Shown here in pieces: positions 53,590-64,000 of a DNA stretch of 64,000 nucleotides. Position 1 is the first letter of the stretch. Each line of letters begins with the position of its first letter. Source of the stretch: Tupaia tana (taxonomy: Eukaryota; Chordata; Mammalia; Scandentia; Tupaiidae). Position numbers and translations under genes: made by a program. The stretch covers positions 55,689,075 through 55,753,074 of the forward strand of contig JAKSZU010000016.1 of the NCBI GenBank assembly GCA_026018925.1. The letters run 5' to 3'. The notes beneath the pieces were generated by a model. It had not been told where the DNA came from. It did no database searches and worked only from the letters and a program-made list of their open reading frames with translations.

Positions 53590-53915
53590 GTTGCTATGGT
53601 TTGAATGTCCTTTCAAAAACTCATGTTGACATTTACTTGCCACTGTGATGGTATTAAGAGATGGGACCCTTAAGAGGTGATTTGGTTGTGAGGATGCTGT
53701 CCTCATGAATGCATTAATGCTGAAAGAGTAGGTTATTTAGAGGGAGTTCAGCCCCCTAGTTCTCTCTTGCTCTTACACATGGACTCTCTTGCCATGTTAT
53801 AATGAACCCAAAAGGCCCTTGCAAGATGAACCTCTCCATCCTGGACTTCCCAGCCTCTAGATTACCCAGTTGGTGGTACTCCATTACAGTGGCAGAAAAT
53901 GAACTAATATGGATG
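53590..53915 (+). mobile_element. MaLR (MST/MLT1-like) LTR
   Basis: It starts 'tgctatggtttgaatgtcc' and passes through 'actcatgttgacatttact', 'tttggttgtgaggatgctgtcctcatgaatg' and 'ctctcttgctcttacacatgg'. It ends in 'cagaaaatgaactaatatgg'. These are standard MaLR LTR landmarks in order. Confidence 0.82.
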
Positions 53916-53919
53916 GGTA

Positions 53920-54750
53920 GGTAGGATTTTGACAGGCATAAGCAAGGCCATTTTCAAAAGAAGAAGCACATCTCAGAGTAGAAAAGGGTCGTATGAGAAT
54001 GAACATTACCTCAAACATATGTCATTCTGACTTTGATAACAAGGTGAAATGTGAAGAATCATAACTAACCATCACTAGTCTGGTTATATTTTGCCCTTGT
54101 TTCTCTATGTCTAATTTTTAACTAGCTTTCCACTATTTGATTTGCTAATAATTATAATAAATCCAGAATGGCACACATAGAGGTATTCTTCATAATTCTC
54201 TTGTGATGAAAACATTTGTAGCCTCAATTGATTAGTTTTAGACTCATATTTCCTTCTTAAAACTAGAAATACCTTCCTACAGAGACTTTTATTCACATGT
54301 GAAGAAATAATAACCAAGGAACAATGACTGAAAGATTTCCTTCCAGGCAGCAGGCAGGAAAAGACCTCTGTCACTCAGTTCCAATGGTCCCCTGGCAGTT
54401 CGCCTTATGTCTTCTATCCGTTTTCGAATGCAGAATGAAAGCGGAGACATTTAAGCTCTATACCAATTCAGATTCAGTTCCTAGGTTTTGCCTTCTGGAC
54501 TCAGGAACTCTAACCATTGTTGGTCTGCATTGGAGTCTGAGAGTAAGAAGGTCACTGAGCTTCCCTTCATTTTACAGATGATAAAAAGGAAGCTGGGGAG
54601 TTCAATAAATTTGAATAAAACTGCCACTAAAGTTCAGACTTCCTGATTTTCCAAGAGATGAGATTCTTCCAGTAACCTCCTGGATCCCTCTTGTACTCTT
54701 AGACCATTTCTTATAAGCCAGCGCCTTTAAAAATTGGACCCCTAAGAATG
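53920..54750. other. Low-copy sequence
   Basis: Small frames at 54111-54374 (minus) and 54324-54581 (plus) lack recognisable domains. Confidence 0.4.
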
Positions 54751-54754
54751 AGCA

Positions 54755-54960
54755 TAGGAGCTTTCGCTTCAGACAGAAGAACTTGATTCAAATCACAACT
54801 CCTACTTTTTTTCTGGGTGTCCTTGGGGAAATTGTACAATCTCGCTATGCTTTTATTTCCTCCTTTCTAAATTGGGGCTATTGATATCCACCTTGCAATA
54901 GAGTAGGTAGTGTACGGTGTCAGACATGCAGAAGCAGAATAGTTATTATGATGTTAACAA
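54755..54960 (+). repeat. MIR, sense
   Basis: 'gacagaagaacttgattcaaatcacaactcctac' and 'gtccttggggaaattgtacaatctcgctatgcttttatttcctc' are the sense MIR from its tRNA-like part into the core. Confidence 0.8.
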
Positions 54961-54964
54961 GTAG

Positions 54965-55885
54965 GTGAAATGAACATTGTGGACTCAGGCCTGTCTAGAA
55001 ATAGAACCACACAGAGCACTCAGTGGAGTGCCTGAGACCTGGGAAGGACTTCTGTAGTTTTCTGCCCCAGGATAGTAGAATTCAGTCTACAGGGTGCAAG
55101 AAAATACGAAACCTGCCAGGTAGCCTATTTAGAGACCTGGGAAAATACTTCTCCTGTTGCACATGCTGACACACTCTGCCCAGGGGGTTGTCATCGATTT
55201 AATGAGTTAATCTTAAATAAAAGTACCATTGGGTGGAATAAGAGAGAGCAGTAATAGATCTTGAGATTCAGAGATCTCTCCAAGGGTAGAAAAACAGATT
55301 TCTCAAAAGGTAAATGAAGATGTGCCCATGGAAATGAGAAGAATGGGATGCTTGATGAAAGAGGTACTGAGAGGATTTGTAAACAAAGGAAAATGTGGAG
55401 AAGCTGTGTTCCTGGAGGCCTTCCCAGTGGGCTATGGGAAAATTATATTTGACAGTTTTAAGCTGCTTCTTCCAATGTTGTAAGTCTCTTGAATTACCCC
55501 CACATTCATGAGGATGGCCTAATCTGCCCTTGAGACTTAAGCTGGTAGAGAACAAAGCATCAGGAGAATAATGAAAAGCCAGACCTGCCTGAACTGTTCT
55601 GGAAGTAAAAGTTAGACTATCCGCATAGACACAACTCCCGAGGGCAAATGTAAATTATTAGCAATAGCACTGCTTAAATCCAGAAGGAAGACACATGTAT
55701 TTTCCTGTCTCACCTTGTCTCATAATTTGAGAGGTTCTTATCTCCCACAGTGGGGACCGTTTTTTCATGTTATTATACAGAATCCTGTTAAGTCCTTTCT
55801 TTCATCTCTTCTTTTCAAATGCACTCATGTGGTCCATTAGAAATAAAAAAGGGACCCATTGCTCAGCCACATGACCACCTGTTAG
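54965..55885. other. Low-copy sequence
   Basis: No gene or repeat family is recognised. A 95-codon minus frame at 55268-55555 is unsupported. Confidence 0.4.
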
Positions 55886-55889
55886 GATT

Positions 55890-56065
55890 TCACAGCTCTC
55901 TCTTAAAGTTAAGTAACGTGGTTAAGCGCCAGTTTCCCCATCTGTAAAATGAAAGGAAAAGCCTCTTCCTCATACGGATATCGGATGGCCTAAACAAGCA
56001 GCTTCAGTTTTATTAAGAGCACCTGGGCAGTGCCTGGCATGTGGCAAGGACTCAGTCAATGTCAG
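55890..56065 (+). repeat. MIR, sense
   Basis: 'cagtttccccatctgtaaaatgaaagg' and 'cacctgggcagtgcctggcatgtggcaaggactc' match the MIR core and 3' part. Confidence 0.78.
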
Positions 56066-56069
56066 GGTC

Positions 56070-57445
56070 TCTCTTACACATTTTAGTAACTGTCACTGAG
56101 GTCAGCCCTCTAGGTTTACATGTAACATAATGAAGGTGTCTAATAGCTCTGTGGAAGGACTCCTAAGTTGGGGACCCCAAGGAAAAATTCGCAAAGGGCA
56201 TGTCTTAAGCCTTTTCAGAAAGGAGACTCTGCCAGGAAATTGCTCCTAGCTAGGAACAGGATATGGAATAATCTCCAGGAAGAGAATGTAACTAATTAGA
56301 AAACCAAGGCAGTTGGACATTGCACAAAGTCCTCTCAGCCTGGGTTCATTTCTGCTGAGGTATAAGGGGCAACTTCAAATAGACTTAAAAAGGCTTTAGG
56401 GGACAGAAACCTCCAAGTATCGATTAGATGGATGTGAGCAGAGAGGACAGAAGGCACAGTCCACTGTTGGTGATGAGGGAAGTGGGGACAAGGAAGACCT
56501 CTGGGTAGGACCTCATGGGAAAAAGGCATACACATCAACCTCAGGTGTTCTGTGCAAAAACCATTGGCAGAGTGACCTTGGTCTCTTCAGCTGTAATGCT
56601 TTCTGACCAGATGCCAGCAGGTTGGGGACTCAGAACAGTGACCTCACTCCTGGCCACCCATTGCTGCCAAGGTGAGCAGAAGGCATCAGATTCCCAGGGA
56701 ATCAGCCTTCAGCTAGTCCTTTCCGGAATTACCCCTGACGGGTTTCCCTGGCACTCAGCAAGCTGTCCTCTTCCTCCCTGTAGGTCAGTGCAGATTGTCA
56801 GAATACCAGCTGGTCCTACTCAACTGCTAAGTCTGGGAACGGAAAGAGCCAAGGAGTTATGGACATGGCTTTGAGAGTTTTTCATCATCTAAGGGTTCAA
56901 TATTTAGAGCAATATTGATTCGATTTATCTAGTGTTGTAATGTTCCATTGGTTGCTAGGCAACAGAGTTCCTTCTTTTCTGTATTCTGGGTGGCTCATGG
57001 GAGATTTGACTACCATAGAGATTACTTTGTGTATATGAAACTAAATGGACCATAGGTGCCATACATAAGTGGAGGAATATGGCTTTACTGGGCAGTGTGA
57101 AGACCAGGTTTCCTATCACATCTCTGTAATTGCAATTCAACCTCCAGAACAACAGGGCCATTCATATTCACATTCCTCTACAAGATACCCACTGAGAACA
57201 ATTTCACACAAAGCTGTGCTGATGCACAAAACCCTATGTTGTGTGCTTACTGTTCCATCCTCATTAAGTTCAAATCTGCACTGGGGCAAGGATGGATTTA
57301 TTCCTCCCTGTTCTGGTCCCCTTCAAACCCCACATTAATAACCCAAAATAGCAGCATGGATTACAAAGGGCAAATTCTGGTTTGCACTTGAATCCTAGCA
57401 TGGCAGGGTCTTTTTCAATTTTCTTCATGCCATCTTCTCCCCAAC
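56070..57445. other. Low-copy sequence, no gene established
   Basis: A 119-codon plus frame (56515-56874) is among the longer non-repeat frames here, but it shows no domain, signal peptide or splice-bounded structure. It is a weak candidate at best. Confidence 0.35.
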
Positions 57446-57450
57446 TACCT

Positions 57451-57494
57451 ACCACCACCACCACCACCACCACCACCACCACCACCACCACCAC
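57451..57494 (+). repeat. (ACC)n microsatellite
   Basis: About 14 perfect ACC units occur on the plus strand. The poly-valine frame on the minus strand is a consequence. Confidence 0.95.
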
Positions 57495-57499
57495 AATTG

Positions 57500-58515
57500 C
57501 CTTCCCTTTTTCAAGGCTAGTTGTAAGTCCTTTACACTAGTGTTCACTGTTTCTTTAAAAGCCCAAGTCAGAAGCAGCAGGGAAATGAGGCACTGTCAGC
57601 TTGGGCTATATGGTTCAGCGACTTGGCATTGATGACGTTTGTTTTGGAACCTGCAGGATGGCCTGACCTATTTTAGGATCTCTGCTTTAACTATATCTCC
57701 CTTCCCTGTTCATTCAATTAGAACTGAAGGCAAAATGTGGGGAGGTTGGGGAGGGGGAGAAGGAAGACCCTTGAATCAATTCTCTAGGAGTTACACATGA
57801 AGCTGCCCAAGTTGGCCACAACATTTTAACCATTGTCATTAAAGCAATTTAAACCTTACTGGAAAGGCAATAACTCAGGACTATGTCCATAAAATGGGAA
57901 GAAATTCCAGAGGCAATCCTCTGCCTAGTTTCCTGGGAGCAGCCACAAGAAATATGCAAACTAAAGGCCACATTTGGTATTGCTCAGCATTTTCATCTAT
58001 GCAAAGACCTGTTCAGGAGAGAAATGATCTTCTCCTGAAGAGAAAAACTGTCTTGAGGAAGGAAAGAAGGGGAGGGAGGAGAGGAAAGCAAGTGCAGGCG
58101 AGTAGCCAACAACGCACATTTAAAGGGAGTAAGAATGTAAAACAGATGTTGTGCAGGAATAAAAGCCATTGCCCTGGGAGCACCATCATCAGCCTCTGGA
58201 GAATAGGGTTTCTCAGATCCAGGCAAATAACACAGTAAGTCTCTGAAAGCTGCAAACTTATCATAACCACTCTAAGGAATAGCTCTCCTGGGTTGCCTGG
58301 TTCCCTGGCTCCACATCATCTTTGTGGCTGTGCAGTAGGCACATTCTTCTGAATAGATGTTATTCTGTGTCTTTGACTAGAAATGAGGTGTTCTCTCTCA
58401 GTAGAGCTGCATACCTTGTAGGAGCAGCAAGTTGTAGAGCGCCAAGAGGGTGATGGCAGTACTCTCAGCCCTTTCCTAATGGTCCCAGTGGAATTTGTTG
58501 CATGAGATTGGAAGG
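57500..58515. other. Low-copy sequence
   Basis: No gene is established. A 114-codon frame at 57894-58238 has no domain I know. Confidence 0.4.
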
Positions 58516-58524
58516 AAGCAAAAG

Positions 58525-58706
58525 AGACAGAGGGCAGGGGGCAGGGGTGTGGTACTTAAGGTGCTAGATTCCAACATGGCCAACCGCTGTTCAAGTCCTG
58601 GATCAGCAGGCTTGCCTTCTCTCTCCTTTTCCCTCTCTTCCCTCTCTCTCTATCTCTCCCTGGTCAAATTAATAACAATAGTAATAATAAATAAAAATTT
58701 TTAAAA
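58525..58706 (+). mobile_element. tRNA-derived SINE, shortened, first of a third tandem pair
   Basis: The tRNA-like head ends at TTCAAGTCCTGGATCAGCAG. The middle of the body is missing and the CT-rich segment follows at once, with an AATAAT tail. The flank AGCAAAAG is at 58517-58524 on the left and at 58707-58714 on the right. Confidence 0.8.
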
Positions 58707-58714
58707 AGCAAAAG

Positions 58715-59042
58715 GGGGACTGGCCATATTGTGCCATAGTCAAGCACTGTGTAGGGGAAGACATGTCCCATGTGGCCAGCTGGGGTTCCAGTCCTGCTCC
58801 CAGCAGCAGCACATTTCGTGAATCCACATATGTGCTTCTGAAAGGGTGGAGTCTGGAAGGAAAAAAGATTGCAGCAGGACCCAGACCTGTCGGTTAGTGC
58901 TCTCTTCCCCCACCCCATCTCCTTTTCTTCCTCTCTCTCTCTCTGTCTCCCTCTGTCTCTCCCCACTTCTCCTTTCCCTCCCCCATCTGTCATGTATGCA
59001 TAAACACCTTATGGGCATTTAAAAAGAAAGAAAGAAAATTAT
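58715..59042 (+). mobile_element. tRNA-derived SINE, second of the third tandem pair
   Basis: The head is GGGACTGGCCATATTGTGCC with 'ggttccagtcctgctcccag' at the B-box position, the older-subfamily body and a long CT-rich segment. The tail is (AAAG)n. The right flank AGCAAAAG (59043-59050) repeats the left flanks of both SINEs. Confidence 0.85.
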
Positions 59043-59050
59043 AGCAAAAG

Positions 59051-59425
59051 GACCAAGGCCACTGTTAGGATAACCTAGTAGTATTCATGAATACAAGTGA
59101 TGAAATCAAGGTCAGTGGCACAGCACCCAAGGCAGCTGTTGCCGTGGGCACCTCAAGAAAACTTCAGTGGCTATCAGTAAGACTCCATGCTTGAACCACC
59201 TGGGTCCTGCCAAGAGAAATAAAGGAACTGAAAAGGTGGAGGGTCCCAGAATTGTGTGACTGTCTCCTTCCACCAGGTAAACAAGACCATCCTAGACAGA
59301 GGACAACTCTGTTGAGGAGTTCAAGAACATAAAGGGCCAAAATAAGTCCTGAGCAGAGAAATAAAATTTTTTTTAAAAAAAGTATATACTGGAGGGTCTT
59401 ACTAAAAACTTTTGAAGTTTCTTTT
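59051..59425. other. Low-copy sequence
   Basis: Nothing is recognised. Confidence 0.35.
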
Positions 59426-59429
59426 TTTC

Positions 59430-59645
59430 TTTCTTCTGTTAGTGAGACAGAGTGAGAAACAGACAGAGAGACAGCAACTCCAAAAGAATATTAAGAGCTT
59501 CCACCCCCAGCTTCAGTCAGTCTTGGATCACAGGCATGTGCATGCTCAGTGTACTCAGGGAGGTCTCTGGACACAAACCCAAAACCTTCCCTTGCAGGTC
59601 AGCCTCACAGAGTGTTGCATTTCCCACTGCCCCACTCCCTTGCTA
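59430..59645 (-). mobile_element. tRNA-derived SINE, second family, antisense
   Basis: A GA-rich segment, then 'ccacccccagcttcagtcagtcttggatcacaggc' and 'gtactcagggaggtctctggac', follow the reverse of the second family. The tail complement is the T/C-rich run before 59440. Confidence 0.72.
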
Positions 59646-59649
59646 CTAA

Positions 59650-61885
59650 AATTGAACATAGTGATAAGTCCAGTCAGCAAATTGTTTCCAGAGAACTGAG
59701 CCCACAGAAAAAAAAAAGTCTAATAATAGATTATTTAAATCATCAATTTTTATGAGCTATAAAATATCTTGACAAAAATCAGAAATAGTCCTTTTCTGGG
59801 CACCCTCCTTAGCCTTTCCTTTCTATTAGAACTTCACATGGCAGGTAGCTACTGCAATATTTTGGGACCCAAAATATTTTTCAGAAAAATGAACTCAAAA
59901 ATATCAACCTGTCAGATATTGTCTTAAGTTATTAGCCTGTCTGGTGGATGGCTTCCAGAGGCTGTTGGAAATTTGGCCAAGTATTTTTTTTTTTTCCTCC
60001 TTGCCCATGTATTTCCTTTCTTTACCTGGTGTATTTTCCTAGGATTGTGATTCACACATTTATAATAGAAGCAGGAAAAGGGAAAGAAGGTGATTTATAT
60101 TCTTTCCCCATCCCCAGCAATGTTTTAGTCTCTGGAATCTAGATTAACAGTGTTATGTGCAGAGAGTCTGAAGGGAATATGGAAGAAGAAGGAAGAAGAA
60201 AGGAGGAGTTCACTGCAAATTATATTTCCAGTTCCCAGACTCGAGACATTGAAATTAAAATTTCTTGCTGTTCTATAATTCTAATACAGTGAAAAAACAT
60301 ATCTTTGTAAGTTGAATCACATTTTTGAGGAATATTACGCTTTTCGAATTAACTACAATAAATTGTCAAAATATATCATCAAGCATAAAAGAACTAAAGG
60401 GTAAAGGTATTAATGTGCCAACTGAGAGGAGTGATCGGGAGGATGTCCATTTATGGAAGCCAACTCTGTGTCTATATACACAGATGGCTTTGAGAGACAT
60501 CAACCCTTCCACAGTTGGATCACAACCAGTCAGAAACTGCTTGGTTGCTTGACTGAATTCAGCTGGTTTGTTTTGAAAATAATCCATGCTCTGCCTAACA
60601 TCATCACTTCTTGAACCAATTGGCCGGGTGCAACCTTCATATGTCTGCCTGAGCTTGAACAGTGGGATGAATGAGAATTACAAGTTTAAACTGAGCTAAA
60701 GAAATTGGCAGAAAAAGAGAGTTAACAGAAAGTCCAGCAGTCAGGAGAGGATCAAATAGGGGTGCTGGCTGACAGTTGACTCCAGTTTATGAGAGATATT
60801 AAACTGAGAGAATGGAACTGCCAGAGAGAAAATCAGGCAACTCCAGAAAATTCCATGTGGAGGGAGCATAATTTTTTTCCTAGGCACCACTGCCCAGGGG
60901 GGCAACCCTGGAAAACAGGAAGAAGGAACCAGCAAGGCAATCTGATCTCTCCATAAGGGCATTTGGCGAAGTGAGATTATTTGTCAATGACATATCACCA
61001 CTCTCCTCCACATGGAATACCATTTCTATTTTCACAATCCAGAACAGCACTCTTGATGTACTACTCAACTGACCTTTCACTAGTTCCAGGAGAAGGATGA
61101 AGAAGTCCGCAGAGAGCTGACTGCTTATTCTAAACAGCTGGAATGAAGTTGGAATGACATAAATGTAGACATCCATTTCTAGCACCTCACAATAGTGACA
61201 CAGCTCCAGGGAAAGGCAAGGAAACTGATTCCTTTCTAATTAGTTAAAGAAGCTTTTGATAAGAACCCCAGGAGTTCTTTACCTCAAAATATCACTTGTC
61301 ACTTGAGCACATGAGCCCACTAAAGCACCCTGGATGAGATGGATGGGTGATGCCAAATCCTAAATCTCCTATGGGGCTTCCCTTGACAGGCTGCTCTTAT
61401 GATTTAAGACACCATCAGTTGCCCTGGTTTGATTCATCACTCAGTGATTCATCTTTCCCAACAAGCTATGGTTCTCGTTTCTGTAACACCCTTCCATTCT
61501 TCTCCTTTGAAGAGAGCAAGAAACAGTGATGAAAGCCAGGCTCTGGAATAGAATTCTAGCTTTTTCCTTCCAGAATTAGCCAGTAAGGAAGAAAAGCAAA
61601 GAAGCCATGAGATCAATTTCAGGAAAGACTGTATCTGGACCATAGCAAGGTAGCCTATGCTAATTAACAGCAGTTCATTCTAATTGTAAGAAGAACAAAT
61701 AAGGAGAGTACCTGAAATTCTAATCTTCCAAAACTAAACTACAGAATGAAGATAATAGAACTCTGACTTACTAGGACAACTTAAAACCTTCATTATATAG
61801 GACACTTCCATCACTAGCAAAGTGTTTGTTTTCTTTGAGACTAAGTATCTAATTCCCTACGTTAAATCAAAATGGCCATTTACAA
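59650..61885. other. Low-copy sequence, no gene established
   Basis: About 2.2 kb shows no recognisable repeats except short T runs near 59982. Minus frames of 73-101 codons (60741-60962, 60880-61185) have no known domain. Confidence 0.4.
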
Positions 61886-61889
61886 TAAA

Positions 61890-62055
61890 CACAGAGTCAT
61901 AAAATATCTCATGTGGAAGGGACCTCAGAGACCAACTCCACCACCCATTTGAGAAACTGGAAAACTGAGATCCAAGAAAACTAAGAGGGTCTTTCAAGGT
62001 TCCACCTCAAGTTGGATAGAGTCAGAACCAGAATCGGACTCCTAGTTCCAGACCC
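61890..62055 (-). repeat. MIR/L2-type SINE remnant
   Basis: 'tcatgtggaagggacctcagagaccaactccaccacccattt', 'gagaaactggaaaactgagatccaag' and 'atcggactcctagttccagacc' follow an old mammalian SINE of the MIR3/L2-tailed kind. Confidence 0.6.
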
Positions 62056-62059
62056 AGGG

Positions 62060-62655
62060 CCTTGAGATCATGTTTACGAAACATGTAAAGTGCAAAGTGG
62101 TTGCATTATATTAATATTGAATTGAGTTCAGATCATTTGAATTCCAAATTTAAGGAGCCAAAGTTAAACGTGTGTGCAAATTTGTTCTCTAAGCTCTGTC
62201 CAAATGCAAATAAAAAATGAATGAATAGTATTGCCTTAGAATGATAGGACACTTTGGAACACTGATGTTGATATTAAGAAATGTAATAAAAAGCATCAGG
62301 CAGCAATCTCTGATCTCTCTTTTTTATATGCCTATAGTATCTTAGAAATCAAAGAAAAAGTTTCACTAAGATCAATGGACCTGAGAAGAGAAAAGTAATC
62401 TTTGAGTTTCATATACTTCACAAAGAGAAAAATCCAGACATTAGAAAAGAAGATGGGAAACTCCTGGCTCCTCTCTCTGTGTCCCAAGAAACTATACAAA
62501 AGACAACTATACAAATAGACAGCACAGATACCATTGATAAAACAACAATCAAAGTAGACAGCTTAGATGGTAAACACAGCACTCTTTCCTGCCACTTCCC
62601 TCTGCCTCTGCATCACTTTATCATTCCTTTTTTTTTTCTTTTATCTTTCTTTTTA
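62060..62655. other. Low-copy sequence
   Basis: A short direct repeat ('acaactatacaaatagacagcacaga' against 'caacaatcaaagtagacagcttaga') lies near 62503-62567. No gene is recognised. Confidence 0.4.
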
Positions 62656-62659
62656 AAAA

Positions 62660-62833
62660 TTTGTTAGAAGACATGTGAACTTGCTGGAGACAGAGAGTGA
62701 GAGGCAGAGGGAATATGAGAAAGCATTCCCCATGGGGAATGGCCACATTGCAATCCCTTCTCTATTTCTCTTTTCAAGATTTTGGACATGCACACGAATG
62801 TGTCTGGTATGTTTTTCAAGCTGCTGGAATTCA

Positions 62834-62892
<59 letters not shown>

Positions 62893-62896
62893 TATA

Positions 62897-62950
<54 letters not shown>

Positions 62951-63052
62951 TGTATATACACACACACACACACACATATACAATATAAAGCCTCTGAGGT
63001 CAGGATTTAAACTGATTGGCCATGTGGGATCCAACCACTAGAATATGGGGCC
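62660..63052 (-). mobile_element. tRNA-derived SINE, antisense, with an internal TA/CA expansion
   Basis: 'ttgctggagacagagagtgagaggc', the body complement 'ccccatggggaatggccacattgcaatcccttctc' and 'tgtctggtatgtttttcaagc' are followed by a 146-bp TA/CA repeat. The B-box region complement 'gtcaggatttaaactgattgg' and head complement 'ggggccaccct' follow. The repeat sits inside the SINE, not at its tail. Confidence 0.82.
62837..62982. repeat. Palindromic (TA)n(CA)n compound repeat
   Basis: The order is TA run, CA run, short TA, TG, TA run, then TATACACATATATGTATATA and a final CA run. The whole tract alternates pyrimidine and purine and is partly self-complementary. Confidence 0.95.
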
Positions 63053-63252
63053 ACCCTATCCCATCATTCAGCATCCCTTCAGAGTCTGCAGCTCTCAGTA
63101 ACGGGCTGACCTTGGCAGAGACTTTCAGTTTCTGAATGCAGTAGGAACTATGCACTATGGCCAACCTAGAATATTTCAGAGATGAAGAGCAAGGGAGGCA
63201 GTGATGGGATTGTGTCCCAGGTCACCAACAACCAAAGCTGGGTGGCCCTGAT

Positions 63253-63840
63253 ATTTTTTTTTAAGAAAAAATGTATGTTTTTATTTTAATTATTATTATT
63301 TTATGCATTTGATTGCTATACATCACTTGGCTTGCAAAGAGAATTTACCCAGCATGAAATACACCTCAGACCAGTCCAGTTGAAAATACTATACACAGTA
63401 TCATCAACAGGTAATTTGATTACTGTGTTCCACAAATGTCTTGTCTCTCTATTTTCTATTTTGTCACTCTATTTTCGCTATACATCACTTGGCTTGCAAA
63501 GAGAATTTACCCAGCATGAAATACACCTCAGACCAGTCCAGTTGAAAATACTATACACAGTATCATCAACAGGTAATTTGATTACTGTGTTCCACAAATG
63601 TCTTGTCTCTCTGTTTTCCCCCTTATTCACTTCCCCTCTCCCACCCTCCTTCCATACTGTCTTCAGTGTCCATAACTATTTTTGATGCTTTTATGTCCTC
63701 CAATCTTTTAGTCTCTACCATAGAGTGCAGATAGTCAGTATATACTAAGTAGATATTGAGATATAATATCTTTCTTTCATAGCCTGACTTGCTTCACTCA
63801 GCAATAAATCTTCCATATTCAACCACTTTCTATCAACAAA
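63253..63840 (-). mobile_element. L1 3' end (3' UTR and ORF2 end), antisense
   Basis: The stretch 63640-63835 aligns by eye to the L1 3' region at 20950-21150 ('actgtcttcagtgtccat', 'tcttttagtctctaccatagag', 'cataGCCTGACTTGCTTCACTC', 'aataaatcttccatattcaacc'). The region nearer the 3' end differs and carries a tandem duplication. The T-rich start at 63255 would be the A-tail. It is cut off at about 63838. Confidence 0.75.
63315..63612 (-). repeat. Tandem duplication, 162-bp period, inside the L1 3' UTR
   Basis: The 136 bp at 63315-63450 recur without a mismatch at 63477-63612, separated by a 26-bp spacer (63451-63476). The spacer carries an imperfect echo of its own ('ctctattttctattttgtcactctattttc'). 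An identical peptide therefore appears twice in one frame, but this is a UTR. Confidence 0.97.
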
Positions 63841-64000
63841 TAGAGAGGCAGGACGTTAGTGGGAAACAGATATGGCTTATTACCTGTTGATGATGACATG
63901 TATAGTATTCTGGATTGATCTGAGAAGTATTTCATGATGGGTAAAATCTTTTTACAAGCAAAATGAGAAATAGTGATTGTTTAAAAAAATAATTGGAATA

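Noticed and set aside
56515..56874. 119-codon plus frame as a gene
   Set aside because: It has no domain, promoter or splice context. Random frames of this size are expected in 64 kb of moderately GC sequence.
57270..57494. Minus-strand frame starting with a long valine run
   Set aside because: It is the (ACC)n microsatellite read in reverse.
62675..63041. Overlapping frames of more than 100 codons on both strands with IYIYIY and HTHTHT runs
   Set aside because: They come from the TA/CA repeat inside a SINE and have no protein meaning.
63315..63612. CRISPR-like direct repeats
   Set aside because: Only two 136-bp units occur with one spacer, in mammalian L1 sequence. This does not resemble a CRISPR array.
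63332..63685. Frame of 117 codons with an internally repeated peptide
   Set aside because: The repeat comes from the 162-bp tandem duplication in an L1 3' UTR, read on the strand opposite to the L1. It is not a repeat protein.

Overview
The window is vertebrate, almost certainly mammalian, nuclear DNA. It is AT-rich, CpG-poor and packed with retrotransposon debris, and I find no convincing protein-coding exon, no gene for a standard RNA and no prokaryotic-style gene organisation. It reads as intergenic or deep intronic sequence. Ancient mammal-wide repeats occur throughout: MIR, L2, MaLR/ERVL LTRs, MER5-like hAT elements and old L1. On top of these sits a dense younger layer of tRNA-derived SINEs, about 30 copies in 64 kb. 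Three copies of a chimeric SINE that joins a tRNA-like head to a 7SL RNA (Alu-like) domain (3620, 14140 and 32437) point to Euarchontoglires. From family knowledge, tRNA+7SL chimeras are characteristic of tree shrews (Scandentia), which is my best but unproven guess for the host.

Layout. 0-5 kb: a mariner MITE, two LTRs, a possible conserved non-coding block, a chimeric SINE and a 315-bp pure-purine tract. 6.5-16.6 kb: a SINE-rich stretch containing broken L1 pieces. 18-27 kb: an MLT1-like LTR, a 5'-truncated L1 on the minus strand, and more SINEs. 27-31.7 kb: one old plus-strand L1 carrying a nested stack of insertions (SINE, hAT element, and a mariner MITE that itself holds two SINEs). 31.8-37.9 kb: paired SINEs, microsatellites and SINEs. 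38-44 kb: mostly low-copy sequence with the best candidate regulatory block (39.55-40.05 kb) and an L2 split by a MITE. 44-53.9 kb: old repeats and two copies of a palindromic mariner MITE. 54-62.6 kb: mostly low-copy sequence. 62.7-64 kb: a SINE with an embedded TA/CA palindromic repeat, then a minus-strand L1 3' end with a perfect 136-bp duplication spaced 162 bp apart.

The most informative signals are insertional. Many SINEs have readable target-site duplications. Three loci hold two head-to-tail SINEs separated and flanked by three copies of the same target sequence. Two separate mariner-type MITE families are present. I did not find a new gene system. Element boundaries are estimates by eye (about 5-20 bp for SINEs, more for ancient repeats), and family names rest on recognition from memory rather than a database search.
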